In this document: positions 56,533-64,000 of the stretch, one piece after another
Numbering within the stretch: the stretch's first letter is position 1
Layout of the letters: each line of letters starts with the position of its first letter
From: a bacterium
GTDB lineage: Bacteria > Acidobacteriota > Thermoanaerobaculia > Multivoradales > J023
Assembly (NCBI GenBank): GCA_024226315.1
Contig: JAAELT010000685.1
Coordinates: 1-64,000, forward strand
Length of the DNA: 64,000 nt
Direction: 5' to 3'
Translations under genes and position numbers: made by a program
Notes under the pieces: generated by a model
Database searches by the model: none
Seen by the model: the letters and a program-made list of their open reading frames with translations, nothing else
What the model was told of the DNA's origin: nothing

Positions 56533-58374
56533 TTAAGGAAGGTAGGAGAGCTTCATCCAGGCCTGGGGTGCCTTGTGGAAGTCCGCCGTCGCGACCTCGA
56601 GGAAGCTGCTCAATTTGCCGCCGGCCTCGCCGATCCGCTTCTGGAGTTGGAGCCTTTCGCGCGGCGAGAGCCCACAGAGGTATTCGAGCGAAAAACCCAT
56701 AAGCGTGGTGCGGAAGTGGATCCCGAGCTTCTTCTCGATGAGCTCCTGGAGCTCGGCACGGTGGTCGATGTCCTCGCCGAGCATCGCTTTCAGGTTCTCG
56801 CGAACGCCGCTGCGCAGGTCGTCGCAGGAGACGCTGCTGTCGGAGAGCAGGCTGAAGAAGGTGATCAGCTGCTCGATGGTCTCCTTCTCCACAAGCACCT
56901 GTTCCTGGTAGAGATCGTCCTGCTCGAACATCCAACCCTCGCGGATGACCAGGCCGCCCTCGGTGATGTTGAACTCTTTGGCCGCTTCCTGGAGACGGTT
57001 GATGAGCTCGCTGTCGAGCACCTTGAGCGGCAACACGGTGTAGTCCCGGTCGCCGGGGATCGCGGTGTCGGCGATCGCCTCGGCGGTCTTGGCAACTCTC
57101 TTGGTCGTTCCTTCCATCAGTCTCTTGATATGCGTAGGGAAGGAGCGGCTGATTCCTACCGAGTCGTGGGGATAGAATTCGCCGCCGGTGTCGTTGGCCA
57201 GCTTACCGAGAGTAATCTTGAGGCTGCCGCCGTCCTCGGAACCTGCCTGGAGCGCGTACACGTGGATGAACTGCGATGCCAAAAGGGAGGCCACCTCGGC
57301 CGCGTTCTGACCACGGCCTACCCGGCCGTCCAGCCCCACGGTCGTAGGCTTGGCGTCGGCGTTGGCGACGACGATCGCCGCCCGATGACTGCCGCTCTGA
57401 CCGAAGCCGCTCGCCCAGTTGAACTGGCTGGCGGCGATGACCGCCGCGTCGAGCACCGGCTCGGCCTCGTCGCCGCCCCCCGTCATCTTGCTTGCCATCT
57501 CGCGCAGTCGCTTCACGGCGACGTCGATCGTCGTCGCCTTGACGATCTCGACCGGGGTACCGTCATCGATGTCGCGGTAGAAGACGAACCCCACCCGAAC
57601 GTCTCCCGCCTGTGCGCCCATGCTGCGCAGGAGCGTCTCGATCGTCGCCGCCATCTCGTTGGCGTAAGGCGCCATCGAGCCCGTCGCGTCGAAGACGACG
57701 CAGAACGTGACGTTCGACAGGACCTCCCGAATCTCGTCGTCGGTCAGGTCCGTCTCGACGGTGGCGGTCGGCACATAGGCCGGGATCAACACTTGATAGA
57801 TCCGCTTGTCGCTCCCCGTGACGGTCGGGATCAGCGAGCTGTCGAGGATCGGGTAGGGGACGAGCTCCTTGGGCAGGGCGCGTGAGATCAGCTTCTCCTC
57901 CGCGTACGACGGACCGTAGCTTTTGATGTTGCCGGTGTTGGCGTACTGCTCGATGGTCGCCCGGTCCTTCCACACCTTGACCTCGGGCCGCTCGTCGAAC
58001 GACAGGACGGAGGGCTGGAAGTGAAGGCCCTCACGGCTGTTCCACTCGATCGCCTGCTTCGCCCGGACGAAGCCGACGCGTCCGCCAGTCGCCTGCTGGT
58101 CGGTGATCTTGACCATGCCGTCCACCTCGGCGAGGACGAAGTAGGGTCTCAGGACCTCGAGCTGAAAAGCCTCGTCGCTACCGTCTTTGGTGCTCGTGGC
58201 GTGGATGTTGTCGGAAGCGGCGACCACCTTCTTGATCACCGCCGTGCCGGGCACCTTGACGAAGGATTCGGCAAGGACGGCGAAAGGTAGCGCCACGAGG
58301 CCGAGGAGCCCCGCGGCAAGGGTCGTCCGCGGCTTGGAGAGCCGGGACCTGGGAACATCGTGCCGCACGCTCAT
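56533..58374 (-). CDS. Exported von Willebrand factor A-domain protein
   Basis: The start ATG 58374 has AAGGGAG upstream; product 613 residues with a signal peptide (LLGLVALPFAVLA). Residues about 40-140 form an SH3-like beta domain (KVVAASDNIHATST; GRVGFVRAKQAIEWNSREG). The vWA fold begins CVVFDATGSMAPYANEM (D229). Its metal motif is DxTGS rather than DxSxS, which still resembles a MIDAS. GGGDEAEPVLDA follows. The helical C-terminus is shared with the next paralogue. vWA domains bind protein partners. An ECF-type box lies 75 nt upstream, and the ABC gene begins 11 bp after its stop. Confidence 0.88.
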   Translation of the reverse strand: MSVRHDVPRSRLSKPRTTLAAGLLGLVALPFAVLAESFVKVPGTAVIKKVVAASDNIHATSTKDGSDEAFQLEVLRPYFVLAEVDGMVKITDQQATGGRVGFVRAKQAIEWNSREGLHFQPSVLSFDERPEVKVWKDRATIEQYANTGNIKSYGPSYAEEKLISRALPKELVPYPILDSSLIPTVTGSDKRIYQVLIPAYVPTATVETDLTDDEIREVLSNVTFCVVFDATGSMAPYANEMAATIETLLRSMGAQAGDVRVGFVFYRDIDDGTPVEIVKATTIDVAVKRLREMASKMTGGGDEAEPVLDAAVIAASQFNWASGFGQSGSHRAAIVVANADAKPTTVGLDGRVGRGQNAAEVASLLASQFIHVYALQAGSEDGGSLKITLGKLANDTGGEFYPHDSVGISRSFPTHIKRLMEGTTKRVAKTAEAIADTAIPGDRDYTVLPLKVLDSELINRLQEAAKEFNITEGGLVIREGWMFEQDDLYQEQVLVEKETIEQLITFFSLLSDSSVSCDDLRSGVRENLKAMLGEDIDHRAELQELIEKKLGIHFRTTLMGFSLEYLCGLSPRERLQLQKRIGEAGGKLSSFLEVATADFHKAPQAWMKLSYLP

Positions 58375-58449
58375 GAAGATCTCCCTTGGTTGATCTGACC
58401 CAGCGACGAGCGTCAGGCTCGAGTGGGCACCTTGTAACTGATCGGGATT

Positions 58450-58474
58450 GACACCGCGTGAGGTGGTTTGTTCA
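58450..58474 (-). promoter_or_regulatory. ECF-type promoter box, copy 5 (first vWA gene and downstream operon)
   Basis: On the minus strand: TGAACA (58474-58469), 14 bases, GTGTC (58454-58450). The box ends 75 nt before ATG 58374 and lies just after the stop of the upstream vWA gene. Confidence 0.65.
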
Positions 58475-58487
58475 GCGCAAGTCAGCC

Positions 58488-60317
58488 TCAGGGCAGAATC
58501 GAGACGGGCATCCAGATCGAGGCGCTGCGCTCGAAACGCGGGGTCGCGGTTTCTAGAAAGCGGCTCAAACGCGTGCCCGCCGTCTCGATCCGCTTTTGGA
58601 GCAGGCGGCGCTCGGTGGCGGGCATGGCCCCGAAGCCTTCGAGGCTCATTCCGAGGAGGTTGGTTCGAAAGTGGAGACCGAGGCGCTTTTCGACCAACTC
58701 CTGGAGCTCGGTGCCGGCCTCGATCCGTTCGCCAAGGAACGCCTGCACGAGCTCCCGGACGCCGTGGCGGAGGGCTGTCACGTCGAGGGCCGAATCCGCC
58801 AGCAGGTTGAAGACAAGGACGAGCCATTCCACGGTGCGCTTGTCGATCAGGATCTTCTTCAAGTGGAGGTCCTTTCGCTCGAACATCCACGCCGGCTCGA
58901 CGACGAGCGTCGACCCGCCGGCAATGACCGTGGCGCCGGCCCGTTCGAGGCGGGCGCGCAGCCGCGGGTCGAGGACGTGGAGCGGCACGACCGAACGCTC
59001 CCCCGAGGTGACGGCGGCGGCGGCCACACGGCGCGCCTCCGCGGCGCTTCGCAGCACGGTGTCGTGGATCAACCCCTTGATGTGCGAGGCGAAGCCGCGG
59101 TCATAGGACGCGGCGTCACCGGAGTAGGGATAATGCTCGCCGCCGGTCCGTACGGCGAGCGTGGAGAGGGTGGACCGCAGATTCCCGCCGTCCGCGGGTC
59201 CGGCTTGGAGCGCGAAGACCGTCACCCCTTTGCGCACCAGGCGATCGGCGACTTGCGCCGCGTCGAGCCCCGGCTCGACGCTCTTTGCGAGGCCGACCGT
59301 CTCGGGTTTGGCGTCCTCGTTGGCGACCAGGACGAGGATCCGTTTCTCGCTGCTGCGGGCGCGCTTCCACGGATATTCGGTGATCGCCAGCAGCGCGGCG
59401 TCGAGCACCGGCTCGGCTCCGTCGCCGCCGCCGGCCATCTTGCCCGCATTCTTGGCCAGGACGGTCGCCGCGTCCCCCAGGGGACCCGGCTCCATGATGA
59501 GGAGGGGCTGGTCGTCGAAACGGTCGCGAAACAGCACCAGCCCGGCCCGCACCCGGCGCGCTTCCTTGGGGATCTGCTCCAGCAGCCGGGTGATCGTGGC
59601 GGCCATCTCCCGGGCGTACTCCTCCATCGAAGCGGTGGCGTCGAAGACGATGCAGAAGCTCACTGCCGCCAGGACCTCCTCGATCTCGGCCGGGCTCAGC
59701 GAGGTGGTGACCTTGCCACTGTCGAGTTGCGCCGGAATGAGGACGTGGTAGATCGTCTTCTCGTCGCCGGTCAGGGTCTCGACCCGACCTTGATCGAGCA
59801 GCGGATAGGGCCGCAGCTTCTCGGGCAGGGAGCTACGGTCGAGCCGCGCACGGTACGACGGGCCATGGCGGTCCTTGTCGCCGGTCCGGGCGTAGGCCTC
59901 GAGGCCGGCGCGGTCGTGCCAGGCGGCGAGCCACGGCCGGTCGTCGGCGAGAAAGACGGTGGCGTCGAGGTCCAGGCCCTCGCGGGTGTTCCAAGGCCGG
60001 ACGCGGGCTTTCTCCACCCAACCGCGCCGGCTACGGGCGGCCTGACTCTTGGCGATCAAGTAGTGACCGGATCGTTCGTCGGTGACGAAGTACGGACGCA
60101 GAAGCTCCAGCTCAAAGGCCGCCGCCGCCGTTCCCGGACCGGCGGTCGCCACGACGCCTTCGGAGGCGGCCACGACTTTGAGCAGCACACCGCTGTCCGG
60201 AACCTTTCGGAAGGGCTCGGCGGCGGCGTTCCCGGAGAGAAGCACTACGGTGAGGAGCACGACGGCGAGGAGCGAGCGGGCGAGATGGGGTCGGTTGAAC
60301 AGGGTGGGTTTCGTCAT
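58488..60317 (-). CDS. Exported von Willebrand factor A-domain protein, paralogue
   Basis: The 609-residue product has a signal peptide (SLLAVVLLTVVLLSGNAAA) and the same architecture as its downstream neighbour: an SH3-like domain (FRKVPDSGVLLKVVAASEG), vWA with CIVFDATASMEEYAREM (D226), GGGDGAEPVLDAAL, and a helical end (RRLLQKRIETAGTRLSRFLE). The MIDAS-like motif is DATAS, closer to canonical than its partner's. The two genes clearly arose by duplication but keep separate ECF-type boxes, so their products may be needed at different levels or form a hetero-oligomer. Confidence 0.88.
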   Translation of the reverse strand: MTKPTLFNRPHLARSLLAVVLLTVVLLSGNAAAEPFRKVPDSGVLLKVVAASEGVVATAGPGTAAAAFELELLRPYFVTDERSGHYLIAKSQAARSRRGWVEKARVRPWNTREGLDLDATVFLADDRPWLAAWHDRAGLEAYARTGDKDRHGPSYRARLDRSSLPEKLRPYPLLDQGRVETLTGDEKTIYHVLIPAQLDSGKVTTSLSPAEIEEVLAAVSFCIVFDATASMEEYAREMAATITRLLEQIPKEARRVRAGLVLFRDRFDDQPLLIMEPGPLGDAATVLAKNAGKMAGGGDGAEPVLDAALLAITEYPWKRARSSEKRILVLVANEDAKPETVGLAKSVEPGLDAAQVADRLVRKGVTVFALQAGPADGGNLRSTLSTLAVRTGGEHYPYSGDAASYDRGFASHIKGLIHDTVLRSAAEARRVAAAAVTSGERSVVPLHVLDPRLRARLERAGATVIAGGSTLVVEPAWMFERKDLHLKKILIDKRTVEWLVLVFNLLADSALDVTALRHGVRELVQAFLGERIEAGTELQELVEKRLGLHFRTNLLGMSLEGFGAMPATERRLLQKRIETAGTRLSRFLETATPRFERSASIWMPVSILP

Positions 60318-60350
60318 CCGTCCTCCGCTTCACGTTTGCCGCCGACAATA

Positions 60351-60375
60351 GACACCCGCTGGACGGGTTTGTTTA
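60351..60375 (-). promoter_or_regulatory. ECF-type promoter box, copy 6 (second vWA gene)
   Basis: On the minus strand: TAAACA (60375-60370), 14 bases, GTGTC (60355-60351). One base differs from the common TGAACA. The box ends 33 nt before the ATG at 60317. Confidence 0.55.
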
Positions 60376-60437
60376 GCCATCGAGGCGCCGGCGCCTGCTG
60401 CCGTCAGGATCGCCAGGGTCTCGTCCGGCACGTCGCA

Positions 60438-63400
60438 TTACCGATGATGGCTCGTCAGGGTGAAGGCCGCCCAGAAATAGGGCGATCTCCACCGCTCCTC
60501 CGCCATCACTCCGAGCTGTGCCCGGCGTAGCGCCTCGGCGGCACTGGTCCCTTCGCCCAGGTGACGATAGAACCGCTTCATCAGCTCCCCCGACGCCTCG
60601 TCGTCGACCCGCCACAGGCTGGTCACCACTGCCGGGCTGCCGGCGTAGAGAAAAGCGCGGGTCATGCCCACCAGCTCGTCGCCGCGGCTGTGCTCACCGA
60701 GGGCGGTGTCGCAGGCCGAAAGGACGACCAGGTTCGCGCCCGTCAGGTCGAGGTCAAAAACCTCGTGCGCCTCCAGGGGACCGTCATACCCGCCGCCGGG
60801 GGCCAGCTCGATGCGGCTGAAGAGAGGGTTCACAGAATCGAAGATTCCGTGGGCCGCCAGGTGCAACAAATCGACCTCTCCAGCCCGCGCGTGGACCTCG
60901 CTCTCTGTGGCGTCGGACCCCAATAGCGGCCGGATGCCCTGAAGGCTGGCGACGGCCGTCGCCTCGGCCTCGGCGAAGACCAGGGAGCCATCGGGGTTGC
61001 CCAGGACCAGCCCACGGCCCTCATTCGAGCTGCCCTTCCTGGCGATGAACCGCAGCACGCTGGCGCTGGGTGCGAGGGTCAGGGTGCGCTCCTCCAGCAG
61101 GAACCGTTCCTCTTTCGCGTTCCACAGAGCGGCGAACGGCAGATAGTGCAGGACGCCGTGGGGCACCAGGACGACCTTGCGATGCTGAATGTAGGGATTC
61201 AAAGGGGCTACCAGCATCTCGTAGAGCGTGGCTGCCGCTTTGTAGTCGAATTCTGTTTCCTCCCTCGAGCCACTGAGGAAACTCCGCAGATACTCGACCT
61301 GCGCTTTCAGATTCTTGCCGACGTCGAGGCGCACCCACCTGTAGCCCTCGCGGTCGATCACCCAGGCCCAGGCCCCGCCACCAAGCGCCTCATGGGCGGA
61401 AGCCCCGGTGACGAAATACTCGACCAGGGTCGTATCCTCATCGAGGATCTGGCTCTGTACCTCACGCAGGCCGAGAACGTCGACGCTCACCAGGCTGGCG
61501 TACTCCGGGTCCGCCACCTTGAGCCTGGTCAGAAGGTTGGCGTAATGGGTGCGGGCGGCCTCCTGCCGACGCCGGAGGTCTCTGATCCGCTCCCGGTTGC
61601 GCCGATCCGGGGCCTCCGCGAGCTCCTTCGCGAGATTCCGCTGGAGACCGAGGAGCTGGCGGCGCTGGTCCTGCTCCTCGACGATCAACTCCGTGGAGGC
61701 GCCGGGCCGGAAGTCCACCCGCTGGTTTCCGAGCTGGTCGAGAAAGGCCCGGGTGCGAGCCTGCTCGGCAAACCGGAAGGCTTCCTCGGGCCGCCCGGCC
61801 TCAGCGCTGAAGAGGACGGCCAGGTCGTAGACCAGAAAGAACTGATCGAGAAGGCCGCTCTTGAGCTCCGGTACGGTGATCGCGCCGTGGAACGACTCCA
61901 AGCGTTCGATGCTCGTTGCGAGCTCACGGCGGGCTTTTCGGTGCTGATTCCGGAGGTGATGCGCGACTGCCAGCATCGCCCGCCCCGCCACTTCCTCGCC
62001 CGCCATCCCGAGCTCCGAGGCCAAATCGACCGTTCGCTGCGTGTCATTCAGGCCGCTCTCGAGATCGCCCTGGCGCAGTAGCAAGATCCCCATCATGAGG
62101 AGGAACCGTACCTGATCCGCCTGATTGCCCGCGTCCCGACTCAGGCCAAGGGCTTCACGGGCCTTCTCGATAGCCGTGGAGTCATCTCCGCGGGCCGCCG
62201 CGGTCAAGGCCAGATTGCCCACGATGCGGCTGGCTGTGGCCGATTTCGTGTCGAGCAAGACCCGCCGAGCCTCTTGCAGGTGATGCTCGGCGGCATCCGG
62301 ATCGCCGGTCCGTATGGCCAGGGCTCCCAGGTTGCCGCGGACGTCCGCGATCCGTTGCGGATTGCCGATGTTTTCGAAGATCGCGAGCGCTTCGTTCAGA
62401 AGATCGCGAGCGCTCGCCAGATCGCCCAGACGCTGATAAGCGCCGCTGAGATTCAGTCGGAACATGCCCTCTGTGGGACGATCGCCGTTGCGGATGACGA
62501 TGGGCAGCGCTTCGAGGTAAGTCCGGATCGCGTCTTGATAATCCCCCCGCTGGATCTGGACACCGGCGATGTTGCCGTAAACCTTGGTGAGGTGAGACGG
62601 CAGCTCCTGCTGTCGGGCCACCTCGAGAGCCTTCTGATAGCCTGCGAGAGCGTCGTCGAAGCGGCCCTGTGCGCTGTAGACGGACGCGATATTGTTCAAG
62701 GTCTCGATCGTCTTTTGGCCATCAGGGAGTTGCTGGCGCCGGCCGAGAGCCTGTTGATAGAAATCGAGGGCCTGGCTATAGTCCCCCTGGCTGAAGTGGG
62801 CGTAGCCGATGTTGTTGAGAAGATCGCCCTCGATCTCCGGCTCGGGGGAAAGGCGCTGCTGCAACGCCCACCCCTCCCGCATCACGGCCAGCGCGTCGGT
62901 ATAGCTTCCCAGCTCCCGTAGCACCAGCCCCAGCCCGGACAACGAGGCAGCTTCGTTAGAGGGCTTGCCGAGCTCCCGCCAGAGCCCCAAAGCCGCACAG
63001 TGGTGGGCGATCGCCTGCCGCGGCCGGCCGGTCGCCACCGACAGGTGACCCAGGTTGTGGCGGGTGGCAGCGAGGTTGAAGGATCGGTACTCGTCCCCCT
63101 CGTCCAGGCGGCCGATCAGGTCCAGGGCTTCGAGCAGCATCTCTTCGCCTTTGCCGTACTGCTCCATCGAGGCGTAGACGGCACCGAGGTCGAGCGCCGC
63201 TCGGGCGAGGCCGGAAAGATCTTCCGTCTCGCGATAATGCTTGATCAGCTCCCGGTAGGAAGCTTCGGCTTCCTGGAGCCTTCCCTGCTGATAGAGCTCC
63301 TTGGCCGCCAGGTAACGCTCGGTGTTCTGCCCGCCAACCGGCAGGCCGGCGGTGACCCGCATGGCTTCCTGCATCGAGGCCATCGCGCCGAAGACGTCCG

Positions 63401-64000
63401 AGCTTGCCATCTGGCAGCGCATCTTGATCGCCAGCGCCCGCGCTTGCCCCGCGCCGTACTTCATAGGCTCATAGAGCTGCAGCGCTTCATCCAGGAGTGC
63501 GATCGCGCCGCCGCAGTCGCCAGCCTCGTAGAGAGAATGGCCCTGACTGTAGAGCTCATCAGCCCGCTTCAGAACCTCCTGGTCGTAGCTGATCTCCTTT
63601 TGAATCAGCGGCTCGTAGACCTCAGCTCCGGCGAACAGCGCCGCGAAGTAGTAGTCGAGGATCCGGTTGAAGATTTCGGGATTGAGGATCGCTTCCAGGT
63701 TGATGTAATCTAGGATCTTGGACATCTTTTCGAAGTCGATGCCTGCCGACGGATCGCCCAGCCCGAGCTCTTCAGCAATCTCCTCCAGGTCTATCTCCGG
63801 CGACTTGAAGAGATGAGAGTTGGCCAGGTTCTGGTAGGCCTCGGCCGTCCCCAGGGGCTCCTCTGCCCGGCGGAAAGCCTCGGCGGCGGCGAGCCACCTC
63901 TTGCGGGCTTCCTCAAGACGGCTTTCGCGGGCGAGGCGATCCCCTTCGCCCAGGGCAAGTTGGGCTTCGCGCAGTGCCTCGACCCGGGGGCTGCGGGCTG
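60438..64000 (-). CDS. CHAT-domain protease with long TPR array, 5' end outside the window
   Basis: The frame is open from 60438 to the window edge without a stop. An internal ATG at 63725 is not the start, because typical protein sequence continues upstream (AEAYQNLANSHLFKSPEID). More than 1180 residues are visible. At least twelve TPR units precede the CHAT domain, with catalytic His (LLHLAAHGIFDS, codon 60849-60851) and Cys (VVLSACDTALG, codon 60711-60713), then the tail SPYFWAAFTLTSHHR. It is closest to the CHAT protein at 47693-51679 (shared LSGxREExEFDYKAAxxLYxxL and HGVLHYLPFAALW-type blocks). The signal peptide and promoter, if any, lie outside the window. Confidence 0.9.
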   Translation of the reverse strand, partial: ARSPRVEALREAQLALGEGDRLARESRLEEARKRWLAAAEAFRRAEEPLGTAEAYQNLANSHLFKSPEIDLEEIAEELGLGDPSAGIDFEKMSKILDYINLEAILNPEIFNRILDYYFAALFAGAEVYEPLIQKEISYDQEVLKRADELYSQGHSLYEAGDCGGAIALLDEALQLYEPMKYGAGQARALAIKMRCQMASSDVFGAMASMQEAMRVTAGLPVGGQNTERYLAAKELYQQGRLQEAEASYRELIKHYRETEDLSGLARAALDLGAVYASMEQYGKGEEMLLEALDLIGRLDEGDEYRSFNLAATRHNLGHLSVATGRPRQAIAHHCAALGLWRELGKPSNEAASLSGLGLVLRELGSYTDALAVMREGWALQQRLSPEPEIEGDLLNNIGYAHFSQGDYSQALDFYQQALGRRQQLPDGQKTIETLNNIASVYSAQGRFDDALAGYQKALEVARQQELPSHLTKVYGNIAGVQIQRGDYQDAIRTYLEALPIVIRNGDRPTEGMFRLNLSGAYQRLGDLASARDLLNEALAIFENIGNPQRIADVRGNLGALAIRTGDPDAAEHHLQEARRVLLDTKSATASRIVGNLALTAAARGDDSTAIEKAREALGLSRDAGNQADQVRFLLMMGILLLRQGDLESGLNDTQRTVDLASELGMAGEEVAGRAMLAVAHHLRNQHRKARRELATSIERLESFHGAITVPELKSGLLDQFFLVYDLAVLFSAEAGRPEEAFRFAEQARTRAFLDQLGNQRVDFRPGASTELIVEEQDQRRQLLGLQRNLAKELAEAPDRRNRERIRDLRRRQEAARTHYANLLTRLKVADPEYASLVSVDVLGLREVQSQILDEDTTLVEYFVTGASAHEALGGGAWAWVIDREGYRWVRLDVGKNLKAQVEYLRSFLSGSREETEFDYKAAATLYEMLVAPLNPYIQHRKVVLVPHGVLHYLPFAALWNAKEERFLLEERTLTLAPSASVLRFIARKGSSNEGRGLVLGNPDGSLVFAEAEATAVASLQGIRPLLGSDATESEVHARAGEVDLLHLAAHGIFDSVNPLFSRIELAPGGGYDGPLEAHEVFDLDLTGANLVVLSACDTALGEHSRGDELVGMTRAFLYAGSPAVVTSLWRVDDEASGELMKRFYRHLGEGTSAAEALRRAQLGVMAEERWRSPYFWAAFTLTSHHR

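Overview
The window is GC-rich, with tightly packed genes on both strands. It looks like a member of the Acidobacteriota, possibly Thermoanaerobaculia-like. This is an inference from three things: a long MacB/FtsX-type 'acidobacterial duplicated orphan permease' (7756-10209), the secreted-protein C-terminal tag FADGFESGD..AW (1593-2813, with a stray copy near 29650), and a very large secreted M36 peptidase with FN3 and PQQ-like repeats. No rRNA gene or CRISPR array is visible. The only tRNA signal is a broken tRNA-Leu.

Layout. 1-3925: housekeeping or secreted genes (DUF3179 protein, seven-bladed lactonase-like propeller, basic helical protein). 3979-4440: a 42-bp tandem repeat array. 4563-7579: an accessory island holding a frameshifted small gene, short repeats and an AT-richer pair of genes. 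Each gene of the pair ends in an integron-type attC site, and the second encodes a HEPN-like protein. 7756-19760: permease, acid phosphatase lipoprotein, acyl reductase, chorismate synthase, pseudokinase, two tandem dCache sensors (one a histidine kinase) and an HU protein fused to SAP-like helices. 19757-29108 (minus strand): one operon running from a 2044-residue M36 protease through a PqqD-like protein with a Cys-containing tail, an HprK-like kinase and a radical SAM/SPASM enzyme to a lasso-B2-type cysteine peptidase. This looks like an unusual RiPP locus. 29292-31244: a decayed integrative element containing a tRNA-Leu fragment, a tyrosine-recombinase remnant lacking the tyrosine, and a 392-bp MITE with perfect terminal repeats and an 8-bp target duplication.

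31242-64000: the most striking region. Two converging gene blocks encode two caspase-fold proteases (one fused to HEAT repeats and a membrane segment), three full CHAT-TPR proteases, one TPR protein with a truncated CHAT, one secreted protein that starts with a CHAT tail, two vWA proteins, a MacB-like ABC exporter and a transglutaminase-like protein. They also encode an ECF sigma factor, its membrane anti-sigma factor and several small secreted proteins. Six transcription units in this block, on both strands, are preceded by the same promoter-like motif, TGAACA-N14/15-GTGTC, 31-81 nt before the start codon. In four cases the motif begins on the stop codon of the preceding reading frame. The motif has the form of an ECF promoter, and the only sigma factor in view lies inside the block. 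The simplest reading is a self-contained, co-regulated, largely extracytoplasmic protease network. I do not recognise this as a described system.
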